From Anaerolineales bacterium UBA5797 (lineage in GTDB: Bacteria; Chloroflexota; Anaerolineae; Anaerolineales; Villigracilaceae), in the NCBI GenBank assembly GCA_002418205.1, contig DIDP01000056.1:1-64000 (forward strand): a stretch of 64,000 nt of DNA, read 5' to 3'. Below the pieces are notes generated by a model. It ran no database searches, was not told the DNA's origin, and saw only the letters and a program-made list of their open reading frames with translations. This document shows positions 33,578 to 42,019 of this stretch, piece by piece. Numbering within the stretch: position 1 is the stretch's first letter; each line of letters begins with the position of its first letter. The translations under genes and the position numbers were made by a program.

Positions 33578-35827
33578 ATGGTTGCTGAAATAAAGCTGGA
33601 TCCCAATCGGGTTATAGAAGACAAAGTAGTCACAACAACCTGTTCCTACTGCGGCGTGGGCTGTAACTTGGAATTGCACGTCAAGGATGATTTCATCTTC
33701 AAGGTCACTTCGCCGTTTGAATCACCGGTCAACAAGGGGAATCTGTGCGTCAAGGGGCGGTTTGGTTACGATTACATCTACCATCCCAAACGAGTGACCA
33801 CGCCGCTCGTGCGGAGATATTTGCTCGAAGGGAAACCAAAGCCCGAGGGACGCGAACAAGTCTTTGCCATCAGCATGGACGGTAAACCGATTCCTAATTC
33901 GCAGATTTCCAACGATTGGGATTGGGTGGCGACCGATTGGGATACGGCGCTTGACATTACCGTTGATAATCTCGTCCGCATCTATCAACGCGATGGCTCG
34001 GACGCGATGGCGGTCTATTGCTGTGCCAAAGCCACAAATGAGGATAACTATCTCCTGCAAAAAATGTGGCGCGCCTTATTCCGCACGAACAACGTGGATC
34101 ACTGCACACGTTTGTGCCATGCAGGTTCAGTGGTGGCGCTGCAAAAGGCAGTCGGTTCCTCTGCGATGAGCAATACCGCCTCGCAGGTCATCATGAACGA
34201 CGTGTTCATCGTCACGGGGTCGAACACGGGCGAGAATCATCCCATCATCGCGTTGCAGATGAAGGAAGCGGTGCAGAAGTATGGCGCGAAGATGATCGTC
34301 GTGGACCCGCGCCGCATCGACCTGGTGGACTTCGCCGAGCTGTGGCTGCCGCTCAAGCCTGGGACAAATGTCCCTGTGTTCAGCGCGATGGGGCATGTAA
34401 TTGTCAAGGAAGAGCTGGTCAATTGGGATTTCGTCAAAAATCGCACACAGGGCTTTGATGAATTTCTTGAGTCGCTGGAGAAGTTCACGCCTGAATATGC
34501 GGAGGAAATCAGTGGAGTCCCTGCGGAGGATATTCGCAAAGCGGCGCGGATGTATGCCACCGCGAAGAACGGCGCGATCTATTGGGGCATGGGTATTTCG
34601 CAACTCTCGCATGGAACCGCGTCTGCGTTGGCGTTGATCCATCTGGCATTCCTCACGGGTCACATCGGACGAGACGGCACAGGGTTGAATCCGTTGCGCG
34701 GACAGAACAACGTGCAGGGTGCCAGCGACATGGGCGCGATGCCGTTCCATTATCCCGGCTACATGCGCGTGGACAACGAAGACAATGCCAGACAATGGGA
34801 AGCGGCGTGGAACATCGAAGCGGGCGGTCTCTCGCGCAAGCTCGGTCTCACCACCACCGAAATTCTCGGTCATGCGCACGAGGGCGGCGTGCGTGCGCTC
34901 TACATCATGGGCGAGAATCCGATGATGTCTGAGCCGAATCTCAACGAGACGCGCAAACACATGACGCATCTCGAATTCCTCGTCGCGCAGGATCTGTTCA
35001 TCAACGAGTCGGGCGCGTTTGCAGATGTCTTTTTGCCCGCGGCTTCGTTCGCAGAAAAGGATGGGACGTTCACCAACACGGACCGGAGAGTCCAACGCGT
35101 GCGGACGGCTCTCGCGCCCCGCGGGCTGGCGCGTCCGGACTGGAAAATTCTCTGCGATTTGGCGACCAGGCTCGAGGTCCGAATTGGACGCGGGTTTACA
35201 TCCAAATGGGATTATGAGGCACCAGAGGAAATCCTGAGTGAGATGGCGTCCGTCAACAAGGATTATGCGGGCGTGACATATGAGCGCATCGAGAAGGTCG
35301 GGTTGCAATACCCCGTTCCCGATATGGATCATCCCGGCACGCCGACGTTGTTCAAAGAAGACTTCCCGAGCGGGCGCGGAAAGTTTCATGCGCTCGATTA
35401 TGTGCCCGTGATGGAGGAAGCCGATGACGAGTATCCGTTCATTCTGACGACGGGACGCCTGCTCGAACACTGGCACGGCGGCACGATGACGCGGCACTCG
35501 TCGCTGAATGAGGCGTACCCCGAAGCGCGCGTGGAGATGCACCCCGCGGACGCGGAGATGCACGGCATCACAAATAACATGCCCGTGCGCGTGACCTCGC
35601 GCCGCGGCGAGATCGTTTTGCGCTGTACTGTGACCGAGAAGACGACGGTGGGCGTGGTGTTCATTCCGTGGCACTTCCACGAAGCCGCCGCGAATTTATT
35701 GACGAACGACGCGCTTGATCCCGAGGCAAAGATCCCCGAATTCAAGGCGTGCGCAGTACAGGTGTTCCCTGCGATGGAGAATGAGTTGCCGAATCCTGAT
35801 GTCGAGGTGAGGAGGGGGAGGTATTAA
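33578..35827 (+). CDS. Formate dehydrogenase catalytic subunit, cysteine form
   Basis: 749 residues, a full-length paralogue of the preceding selenoprotein. The [4Fe-4S] motif CSYCGVGC is present. The active-site residue is Cys180 in DHCTRLCHAGSV, exactly where the neighbour has Sec. It differs by a 40-residue insert near the N-terminus (about 82-120) and by the ends. Molybdopterin motifs (ALYIMGENPMMSEPN, EKDGTFTNTDRRVQRV, GRLLEHWHGGTMTRH) are conserved. It probably shares the ferredoxin and NuoEF subunits and may take over when selenium is scarce. GGAGG precedes the ATG. No terminator is evident after it. Confidence 0.92.
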   Translation: MVAEIKLDPNRVIEDKVVTTTCSYCGVGCNLELHVKDDFIFKVTSPFESPVNKGNLCVKGRFGYDYIYHPKRVTTPLVRRYLLEGKPKPEGREQVFAISMDGKPIPNSQISNDWDWVATDWDTALDITVDNLVRIYQRDGSDAMAVYCCAKATNEDNYLLQKMWRALFRTNNVDHCTRLCHAGSVVALQKAVGSSAMSNTASQVIMNDVFIVTGSNTGENHPIIALQMKEAVQKYGAKMIVVDPRRIDLVDFAELWLPLKPGTNVPVFSAMGHVIVKEELVNWDFVKNRTQGFDEFLESLEKFTPEYAEEISGVPAEDIRKAARMYATAKNGAIYWGMGISQLSHGTASALALIHLAFLTGHIGRDGTGLNPLRGQNNVQGASDMGAMPFHYPGYMRVDNEDNARQWEAAWNIEAGGLSRKLGLTTTEILGHAHEGGVRALYIMGENPMMSEPNLNETRKHMTHLEFLVAQDLFINESGAFADVFLPAASFAEKDGTFTNTDRRVQRVRTALAPRGLARPDWKILCDLATRLEVRIGRGFTSKWDYEAPEEILSEMASVNKDYAGVTYERIEKVGLQYPVPDMDHPGTPTLFKEDFPSGRGKFHALDYVPVMEEADDEYPFILTTGRLLEHWHGGTMTRHSSLNEAYPEARVEMHPADAEMHGITNNMPVRVTSRRGEIVLRCTVTEKTTVGVVFIPWHFHEAAANLLTNDALDPEAKIPEFKACAVQVFPAMENELPNPDVEVRRGRY

Positions 35828-35902
35828 TGGGGATATCGAAGAAATGGAAATGGTTTTGTATTAATCTTGTTTGCTGTATAACATTACAGTTTTTTGAAAG
35901 GA

Positions 35903-35931
35903 TTGAAATTGGGTAAAAAAAGTGCTATTCT
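35903..35931 (+). promoter_or_regulatory. Candidate promoter of the AT-rich gene pair
   Basis: TTGAAA (35903-35908), 17-base spacer, TATTCT (35926-35931), leaving a leader of about 120 bases. The whole 35828-36060 gap is AT-rich, so chance matches are more likely here. Confidence 0.4.
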
Positions 35932-36060
35932 ATTATTAGTTAGAAGTGGAAAATCTTAGCTAACCTCTCCTTCTCAAATTGTTGATATATAAAACATAAT
36001 TACCGACACATTATTAATCTTATCAAGCCGCTCGGTTAGGGTTGAAATAAGGATTTAACA

Positions 36061-37605
36061 ATGGCAGCGTGGTATCAAGTAATTCCTCGGAGACTCACCT
36101 ATACCAATGTTGGGTTTTGGCTTGGCATATGGAATGAGGATTTGCCCGATGATGTTATTGAGATTCGCTTTTCAACACGAAATGGGCTAGTTCGAAATTA
36201 TTTTCCACCAACAAACAGTTGGATGAAAAGAGGAACTCCCGCGGAAAAACGAGTTTGGCATAGATGGGTAGAGTTTAGTGGGTTGCAACTTCAACCAGAA
36301 ACTGAATTTAAAGGTGAACTTCTTGTTGGGGGTAATGTAAAAGCTGCAGGTATAGGAAGAACTTTGCCTAATCGAATACCGCTCAAGAAAAATGTGGAAG
36401 ATGGTTTGACAAAGCCTTTTACTATATTTGTTGGCTCTTGCTATCTTCAACGGAATGACCCAGATTCTAAAGTGTCTAATGCCTTTATGAGATTGTGGAG
36501 GAACCCATTCTTGAGTCCTGATATAAAATTCCTTTGTGGGGATCAAATATATTTTGATAACCCTTACGGTGATTTCATAGCGGAAAACGCCAAGGATTAT
36601 CCATTTAGAAATTATGAAAAATGGTTCAGGGAACGTCTTACAAATAAATATCGTAGGACTTGGAATAAATTGTCCCCCCTACTGTCGCACGGGGCAACCT
36701 ATATGATGTCCGATGATCATGAGTATTGGAATGATTACCCTTATAATACCGGGGCGCCGTGGATATTTGGTATGCAACCAATTGCTTCTTATTTAACTTA
36801 TATAAAGAAAAAGACTGAACAATTCGCAGAGGCGTTTCAAATTACTCACCTTAATGATACGTTTAAGGTTGGAGAAGATCTCGATTTTTTTATCCTTGAT
36901 ACTAGACGGAATCGTTCGTTGGTTGATGATACATTTGCGAATCCGAATGACTTTGCTAGTGCAATGTCATGGGTGAGAAACCTTAAATCTCCTGGTCTAT
37001 TAATCATGAGCTCACCGATTTTTGTGCCAAGAAAGAATTATGTAGAGGAATGGTATCTATTTGATTATATTGGTGATCACAATCTTCCATATTTTGAAAA
37101 TCAATTTATTCCACTTGCTCATGCGTTGCTTGAATCGAAAGTGGATATTGTTGTTATAAGTGGTGACCCTCACTTTAGTAGAACTGCTATTGCTGAAATT
37201 GGTGGGTCAAACCCTCATAAAATAGTTGAGGTTATATCATCTGCTATGGCAACCATAGACGATGCTCCGGGGGATCCTAAGCCCGGACCCAATTTTTTCC
37301 CGTTACCTCGTCAAAAACATCCAACAATCCAATCGGCAACTGTCCAGTATCGCAAATATTCACGTATCAATGAAGACGAGGAACGAGCAGTAGATAATTT
37401 TGTGACTGTCGGTTTTGTTCGATTGCCCGACGGGGGAATTGAGATGCACGTTCGCTCCTGGATGCACAAGAGACTTGATAATTCTCAGAATAACGTTCCA
37501 ATTGATTTTGAGGACTCTATTGTTCTTTATGGAGAAAATCGCCCCCTTGCAAAAAACAATTCTTGGTTAGTTCCAGTTATTACGGTTCTAAATCAGCCTC
37601 AATAG
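36061..37605 (+). CDS. PhoD-like metallophosphatase in AT-rich island
   Basis: 514 residues, no signal peptide or Tat motif, unlike classical secreted PhoD. Metal-site motifs are visible: FVGSCY near 142, CGDQIYFDNP, MMSDDHEYWNDYP, and VISGDPHFSR near 371, the order expected for PhoD-type calcineurin-like phosphatases. It would act as a cytoplasmic phosphodiesterase or phosphatase of unknown substrate. Codon use is strongly A/T-biased compared with the flanking formate dehydrogenase and ppk2 genes, a sign of recent transfer. It is followed after 30 bases by a gene for an unknown coiled-coil protein with a good ribosome site, so the two form a unit. Confidence 0.78.
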   Translation: MAAWYQVIPRRLTYTNVGFWLGIWNEDLPDDVIEIRFSTRNGLVRNYFPPTNSWMKRGTPAEKRVWHRWVEFSGLQLQPETEFKGELLVGGNVKAAGIGRTLPNRIPLKKNVEDGLTKPFTIFVGSCYLQRNDPDSKVSNAFMRLWRNPFLSPDIKFLCGDQIYFDNPYGDFIAENAKDYPFRNYEKWFRERLTNKYRRTWNKLSPLLSHGATYMMSDDHEYWNDYPYNTGAPWIFGMQPIASYLTYIKKKTEQFAEAFQITHLNDTFKVGEDLDFFILDTRRNRSLVDDTFANPNDFASAMSWVRNLKSPGLLIMSSPIFVPRKNYVEEWYLFDYIGDHNLPYFENQFIPLAHALLESKVDIVVISGDPHFSRTAIAEIGGSNPHKIVEVISSAMATIDDAPGDPKPGPNFFPLPRQKHPTIQSATVQYRKYSRINEDEERAVDNFVTVGFVRLPDGGIEMHVRSWMHKRLDNSQNNVPIDFEDSIVLYGENRPLAKNNSWLVPVITVLNQPQ

Positions 37606-37635
37606 TAACTATGGGAAGAGTGAAAGGAGAGAACA

Positions 37636-38307
37636 ATGCCAGACCAAATTTTTCCAGATAATGTGTTTGATGCGAGAATTATTTCGGTTGATCAACATGC
37701 CAATGGTATATTATTTATAACACTCGTTCCTAGTGATATAAAGGGATCTCCCAGTCGGCTCACTCCAAGGGAGAATTTCTCAATTGATCAGCGTAATCAT
37801 TCTGGAATAATAGGGGTGGCTCTTGCCGCATATCTCAACAACTTAACTGTACGGGTTCTAGTAAACCCGAATGCCGATGAGAGACCGGGAGGCGTTCGCG
37901 TAATAACCTCAGTTGCAATTCGACAGGAAGGCGTATTCCCATATATGAGAGTAGCTCCGGTAGGCGATTTGTTTCCAGAGCCAAGCCAAGTAGGCGAACC
38001 TCCATCTGCAGCAGAACTTCCGTCAGATGGTATTGACAAACCCGAAGCAATGCCAAAAGATACGAATCCATTTGGGTTGACAAGAAATTCGGTAAATTTA
38101 AAATATAGTTCTTCTGGCGAAATAGTTTCCCCTTCAGCATCAAAACGATCTGAAGACTATTATCAAAATCTTTTGAAGTCGTTAGTTGAAGAACTCCAAA
38201 ATAATATTGGTATGATGGCTGAACGATCGCTAAAAGAAAATCAACGATTGATTTCGAAATTAGCAGAACTAAATAAGCAAATTGCGAATGATCATGATTA
38301 CGAATGA
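37636..38307 (+). CDS. Unknown protein with C-terminal coiled coil, partner of PhoD-like gene
   Basis: 223 residues, not recognised. Residues 1-110 are beta-rich (DARIISVDQHANGILFITLV; NLTVRVLVNPNADERPGGVRVI) and may form a small barrel. Residues 110-165 are low-complexity and polar. Residues 170-220 form a coiled coil (LLKSLVEELQNNIGMMAERS). Base composition matches the preceding PhoD-like gene, and AAAGGAGAG precedes the ATG. The beta-domain plus coiled coil suggests an adaptor or oligomerising subunit rather than an enzyme. Confidence 0.7.
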   Translation: MPDQIFPDNVFDARIISVDQHANGILFITLVPSDIKGSPSRLTPRENFSIDQRNHSGIIGVALAAYLNNLTVRVLVNPNADERPGGVRVITSVAIRQEGVFPYMRVAPVGDLFPEPSQVGEPPSAAELPSDGIDKPEAMPKDTNPFGLTRNSVNLKYSSSGEIVSPSASKRSEDYYQNLLKSLVEELQNNIGMMAERSLKENQRLISKLAELNKQIANDHDYE

Positions 38308-38690
38308 TAAGGTAAAAATCTAATTATGAATTCGATATGATCATAACTTTGTGAAAACGGATTTTCGATGCGTGTCATGACCTCACCCTGGTTGAGACGG
38401 TTGATCGGCGTGTCGGGTTGACCTATCCCCCCGTCGCCTTCGGCGTGCTTCGCGACCTTCCCAAATGGGAAGAGGGCTTAATACCCGATGGGTTTGTTGA
38501 GTTTCCAAAGCAATGTACATTTTCGAGAAGCAAAAGCCTCTCTCCTTTAGGAGAGACGGGAGAGAGGTTTGGTAATTCTGTATGCCGTGGCATGGATGTG
38601 TCCCTTGCGGATGATTATACCGCTGTCACCTCTTTTACCTTTCGAGATAGCTCATCCAAATACAAAAAGGCAAAATTAGGATGAAATGAA
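38308..38690. other. Gene-free stretch with a partial repeat copy
   Basis: I see no believable gene here. The left 90 bases are AT-rich and featureless. From 38401 on, the sequence is copy A of a repeat family described separately; an open frame across it is just the translated repeat. Confidence 0.6.
38401..38630. repeat. Repeat family copy A
   Basis: It begins TTGATCGGCGTGTCGG and contains CTTCCCAAATGGGAAG (a hairpin), then CTCTCCTTTAGGAGAG, GACGGGAGAGAGG and TGCCGTGGCATGG. It shares the order of these blocks with the copies at 39164 and 39546. The copy is diverged, so it is probably old and inactive. Confidence 0.7.
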
Positions 38691-39089
38691 TTAGCGTAGT
38701 CCCAACATTACCAAACAAATATATAAAAGACCCAAACCGATAATTAAAATAAAAGGTGATAGTAACAAAATGTTTTTGGCATTGATTGGCATGGGTCGTT
38801 CTATGGTCATCGGCTTGAGTTTTTCACATACAGGAACAGACAATATCCCTGTATCCACTTGTTCCTCTGTGTACTGTTTAACAGCAATCAGATCATCCAG
38901 TCCCATAGAGTGATTACATGCACTCCATGTGAAAAGATATCCTTTTTCTGCAATGAAGACGGGGATAAATAGTATGTTGAACCAGCCTCTCCACCTTTCA
39001 ATAGTACATTCGGAATATTGGCCGCATATACAACACTTATGTTGAATCATTCCAAGTTTTTTTAAACGATAATAGATTCCAAAATGCAT
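38691..39089 (-). CDS. Small zinc-ribbon protein with C-terminal membrane anchor
   Basis: 132 residues. The N-terminal part has CCICG and a later cysteine in WSACNHSMG, with ERWRGWFNILFIPVFI between them, the layout of small zinc-ribbon proteins of the zf-15-like type in which an FFIPxF stretch lies between the knuckles. One hydrophobic segment at about 105-130 (ILLLSPFILIIGLGLLYICLV) anchors the C-terminus. The gene is AT-rich like the PhoD pair but on the opposite strand. GGAGG sits 5-9 bases before the ATG. Function unknown. Confidence 0.68.
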   Translation of the reverse strand: MHFGIYYRLKKLGMIQHKCCICGQYSECTIERWRGWFNILFIPVFIAEKGYLFTWSACNHSMGLDDLIAVKQYTEEQVDTGILSVPVCEKLKPMTIERPMPINAKNILLLSPFILIIGLGLLYICLVMLGLR

Positions 39090-39163
39090 TGCTCCTCCAT
39101 TTCACGGTAAGAAACGACATTTCAATATCCCTTACTATAAGAACTTTACTTTAATTGCGATGA

Positions 39164-39298
39164 TTGATCGGCGTGTCGGTTGGACCTATCCCCCCGCCCT
39201 TCCCAAATGGGAAGAGAGCTTGTTGCACGATGAATTAGCTTCTCCCCCGTGGGGGAGACGGGAGAGGGGTTATGTGACGATTCCATTTCTGTGTGCCT
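39164..39298. repeat. Repeat family copy B, inserted in a nucleotidyltransferase gene
   Basis: It begins TTGATCGGCGTGTCGGTTGG, contains the hairpin CTTCCCAAATGGGAAG and the hairpin CTCCCCCGTGGGGGAG, and ends near GTGTGCC. On the minus strand its right edge coincides with the loss of the gene beginning at 39355. Confidence 0.75.
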
Positions 39299-39503
39299 AA
39301 TGATGTTGTCGTCCAAAATGCGTAACAGATCGCTGAAGTCGGAGTTGACGAACATCCTGTCCCTTTACCTTCATGTAGTGGACGATCATTTCCCAAACGG
39401 TATCGAACCGCGCTTTCGGTGGCTGTCCCTGCCAGAATTTCAGGTCAAATGACCTATCCATATCCTGTAGTTTGCCTCTGCGTTCCATGAAATTGGTTCT
39501 CAT
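39297..39503 (-). CDS. Small protein of a two-gene nucleotidyltransferase-type module
   Basis: 68 residues, basic, no cysteine cluster or membrane segment. The core MDRSFDLKFWQ and RLQRSVTHFGR resembles small proteins I have seen paired with AbiEii-like nucleotidyltransferases; this is recollection, not a search. The downstream gene starts inside its 3' end, the usual overlapping layout, but that gene is truncated. The start at 39503 is supported by TAGAAT (39510-39515 on this strand) 6 bases upstream. It may be an orphaned antitoxin-like partner. Confidence 0.55.
   Translation of the reverse strand: MRTNFMERRGKLQDMDRSFDLKFWQGQPPKARFDTVWEMIVHYMKVKGQDVRQLRLQRSVTHFGRQHH
39299..39355 (-). pseudogene. 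5' remnant of a nucleotidyltransferase-like gene
   Basis: The ATG at 39355 begins MFVNSDFSDLLRILDDN, which looks like the N-terminus of a minimal nucleotidyltransferase. After about 19 codons the frame passes into repeat copy B and encodes nonsense. The usual GGxAxxxHG active-site segment is absent. The break therefore falls before the catalytic core. Confidence 0.5.
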
Positions 39504-39545
39504 GTCCTGATTCTACCTTATTCTTGGAGGCGGCTAATCAAAGTG

Positions 39546-39630
39546 GTAGGCGGGAGAGGGGTTATGTGATTCTGTGTGCCGTGGCATGGGCGTGGTCCCT
39601 TGCGGGGGATTATACCGCCCCTCTGTCGGC
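39546..39630. repeat. Repeat family copy C
   Basis: It begins at TAGGCGGGAGAGGGG and runs through TTCTGTGTGCCGTGGCATGG, CTTGCGGGGGATTATACC and CTCTGTCGG. It overlaps the end of copy B's consensus and matches the right part of copy A. Copies B and C flank the small two-gene module. Confidence 0.65.
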
Positions 39631-39703
39631 TGGACATCTTCGCGAAGCACACCTTTAGGTGCCCCCAAATTCCAAAAAGCGGAATTTTGGGGAGAACTGG
39701 TTG

Positions 39704-40645
39704 TCAATGCTTCGCGTCCCCGGCATCCTCGGCAGGGACGTAGATTTCGGGGATGAAGGTCTGGTCCGTGATCGGCGGGCGGACGTAGCCGACATCATCT
39801 TGGCGGGGCGGCAGGATGATCGGTTCAGGGGTCAGGTCTTCGTATTGGATCGTATGGAGCAGGTGTGTGATGCAATTGAGGCGGGCGCAGCGCTTGTTGT
39901 CGGCATTGACCACATACCAGGGAGCCTGTTTGATGTCCGTGTGGGCGAACATCTCATCCTTGGCTTTGGAATATTCCACCCAGCGCGATCGCGACTGCAG
40001 GTCCATGGGGCTGAGTTTCCAGCGTTTGGTGGGGTCATCGATCCGCGCTTGGAAACGTAGTTCCTGTTCGTGGTCACTGACCGAGAACCAGTATTTGATC
40101 AGGATGACCCCCGAGCGGACCAGCATCCGTTCGAATTCCGGGACGGAGCGCAGGAACTCCCGGTATTCATCCTCCGTGCAAAAGCCCATCACCCGTTCCA
40201 CGCCGGCGCGGTTATACCAGCTGCGGTCGAACAGGACCATTTCCCCTCCCGCCGGAAGATGCGGGATGTAACGCTGGAAATACCACTGGGATTTCTCGCG
40301 CTCGGTCGGAGCCGGCAATGCCACAACGCGGCAGACGCGCGGATTGAGGCTTTCGGTGATGCGCTTGATCACACCTCCCTTGCCCGCGGCATCCCGCCCC
40401 TCGAAAATGACCACCACCTTCAATTTCTTGTTGCGGATCCACTCCTGCAATTTTATCAATTCCACCTGCAGGCGCGCCAGTTCCTTTTTGTAGGTTTTCT
40501 TGTTAATTGCGATCTGCTCATCCGGCGGGACTGTGATGACCGCTTCATACTGTGCCACGGTCATGGATTTGGTGTCGTTTGGATTTCTCTTGCCGGAACT
40601 GTCGCTGTTTTTCTTCTTTTTGTTCTTCTTGTCTTTTTTTGACAT
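39704..40645 (-). CDS. ppk2: Polyphosphate kinase 2
   Basis: 313 residues. PPK2 enzymes transfer phosphate between polyphosphate and nucleoside di- or monophosphates. Walker A FEGRDAAGKGG, the lid motif and Walker B LFDRSWYNRAGVERVMGF are complete, as is WKLSPMDLQSRSRW. A lysine-rich N-terminal tail (KKDKKNKKKK) precedes the core and could contact polyphosphate. The ATG at 40645 was chosen because GGAGG lies just upstream; the frame extends 45 more codons without coding character. Single-domain form, so ADP to ATP or GDP to GTP synthesis is most likely. The gene stands alone at the edge of the accessory region. Confidence 0.93.
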   Translation of the reverse strand: MSKKDKKNKKKKNSDSSGKRNPNDTKSMTVAQYEAVITVPPDEQIAINKKTYKKELARLQVELIKLQEWIRNKKLKVVVIFEGRDAAGKGGVIKRITESLNPRVCRVVALPAPTEREKSQWYFQRYIPHLPAGGEMVLFDRSWYNRAGVERVMGFCTEDEYREFLRSVPEFERMLVRSGVILIKYWFSVSDHEQELRFQARIDDPTKRWKLSPMDLQSRSRWVEYSKAKDEMFAHTDIKQAPWYVVNADNKRCARLNCITHLLHTIQYEDLTPEPIILPPRQDDVGYVRPPITDQTFIPEIYVPAEDAGDAKH

Positions 40646-40813
40646 CTTTTCCTCCACGCATTGCAGGATGAAACAGGTGCGCCGTTTGACGCTTTGCCCG
40701 GTAACCCCCAACTCTTTTTTCCAACAAGGATTATACCGCCATTGCGTATCCCCCAAATCATCACGGTGTTTTATAGGCAAGCCACTTTATTGGTGTAGAA
40801 AGGACAATTTACC

Positions 40814-41098
40814 ATGACCTACGTACTCGTTCGTGCCACAGTGGGAGACGTTCGGCAATGGAAGAAGGTGTTCGAAGAGATCACCCCCATGCGAAAGAAT
40901 GCAGGCTCGGTTGGAGTTCGGGCGTTCAGCAGGGTGGACGGAGCCAGCGAGGTTGTGATCCTCGGTCATTATTCCGACAAGGAAAAGGCGATGCAGATGT
41001 TCCAGTCCCAGGACTTCCGCGATGCATCGGCTCGCGCAGGCGTCAAGGCGCCGCCGGAAGTGATCTTCCTCGACGAATTGCTCGATCTGCCAGCGTAA
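40814..41098 (+). CDS. Small dimeric alpha/beta-barrel (ABM-like) protein
   Basis: 94 residues. The pattern MTYVLVRATVGDVRQWKKVFEE ... VVILGHYSDKEKAMQMFQS is that of ferredoxin-fold dimeric alpha/beta-barrel proteins related to antibiotic-biosynthesis monooxygenases. No catalytic residue can be assigned. Monocistronic, with AAAGGAC upstream and a terminator right after the stop. Confidence 0.7.
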   Translation: MTYVLVRATVGDVRQWKKVFEEITPMRKNAGSVGVRAFSRVDGASEVVILGHYSDKEKAMQMFQSQDFRDASARAGVKAPPEVIFLDELLDLPA

Positions 41099-41132
41099 AA
41101 GCCATCCAAAAAGAATTCGGAGGGGGCTTTTT
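41097..41132 (+). terminator. Terminator of the ABM-like gene
   Basis: AAAAGCC (41097-41103) pairs with GGCTTTT near 41125-41131, with inner TCC/GGA pairing and a T-run. It overlaps the stop codon. Confidence 0.65.
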
Positions 41133-41242
41133 CATATCTGGCAGCGGGCACAGCCTCTTGATTCCATGGGCTTTCGGGCTGGCAGGATCGACCCGTTGGC
41201 GGTCTCTTCCATCTGCCGAAGTTGGATGGATTGGTATTCAAG

Positions 41243-41248
41243 TACAAT
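41243..41248 (+). promoter_or_regulatory. -10 box of yigZ, leaderless type
   Basis: TACAAT ends 6 bases before the ATG at 41255. There is no ribosome-binding sequence in the gap. Confidence 0.45.
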
Positions 41249-41254
41249 CCCTGC

Positions 41255-41902
41255 ATGCCCAAACTCTACGCCATCCCTCTCAACGAGATTCGTCACGAGC
41301 ATATCGTGGTGAATTCACGCTTCATTGCCACGCTCGCGCCTGTCTTTTCCGTGGAGGAGGCGCGGGAGTTCATCGCGCGGATCAAAAAGGAATTTGCGGA
41401 CGCGACGCACAATGTCCCTGCGTATATCATCGGCGGCGGGAACACGGTTACCGAGTTTTGCTCGGACGACGGCGAACCCGCAGGGACAGCGGGCAAGCCC
41501 GCGCTGGCTGTCCTGCGCGGCAGCGGACTCGGCGATGTGGCGGTGGTGGTGACGCGGTATTTCGGCGGGACATTGCTGGGAACGGGCGGGTTGGTCAAGG
41601 CGTATACCGAGTCCACGCAGATGGTGATCAACGCGGCGGAGCGCGGGAGGCGTATCCCTGTGCATGTGGTGATGCTGGCGATCCCGTATAACCTGTTGGA
41701 ACGCGTGCGGTTGATGACAACGTGTCACAACGGGGAAGTTATCAATGAAGATTATGTCGCAGATATAACGATGACCCTGCAATTCCCCGTTGAATCGTTC
41801 GATGGGTTTCAGGAAGAACTCCGTGAGGTCTCTGCGGGAAAGTTGAAGGCGGAGGTCATCGAGACGCGCGAAACGATTGTAGCGGTGGATCCGTCGATTT
41901 AA
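41255..41902 (+). CDS. yigZ: YigZ / IMPACT family protein
   Basis: 215 residues. The UPF0029 core is unmistakable: SRFIATLAPVFSVEEAREF, AYIIGG, FCSDDGEPAGTAGKP, and VVTRYFGGTLLGTGGLVKAY. The C-terminal ferredoxin-like domain (DUF1949) follows from about residue 140. Bacterial members are linked to translation or stress; the biochemical role is not settled. The ATG at 41255 follows a -10 box at 6 bases, which argues against the frame extension upstream. It is monocistronic. Confidence 0.92.
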   Translation: MPKLYAIPLNEIRHEHIVVNSRFIATLAPVFSVEEAREFIARIKKEFADATHNVPAYIIGGGNTVTEFCSDDGEPAGTAGKPALAVLRGSGLGDVAVVVTRYFGGTLLGTGGLVKAYTESTQMVINAAERGRRIPVHVVMLAIPYNLLERVRLMTTCHNGEVINEDYVADITMTLQFPVESFDGFQEELREVSAGKLKAEVIETRETIVAVDPSI

Positions 41903-42019
41903 CGGGATCAACTTTCGGCGGCGCGTGAAGCGGGGGTATTATCCAAAATCGGGTATATAATATCCGGAATCATCCAGCCGGTTAGTCATCGTATTTGTTT
42001 CCAAGTCAGAGGAGAGAGC

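Noticed and set aside
34127..35680. 517-codon open frame on the minus strand
   Set aside because: Antisense to the Cys-type formate dehydrogenase. Composition rich in His/Arg without domain logic.
38418..38684. 88-codon frame in the repeat region
   Set aside because: It is a translation of repeat copy A and its like is not conserved between copies.
38401..39630. CRISPR-like array
   Set aside because: The repeats are long, diverged and irregularly spaced, with genes between them, and no cas gene is present.
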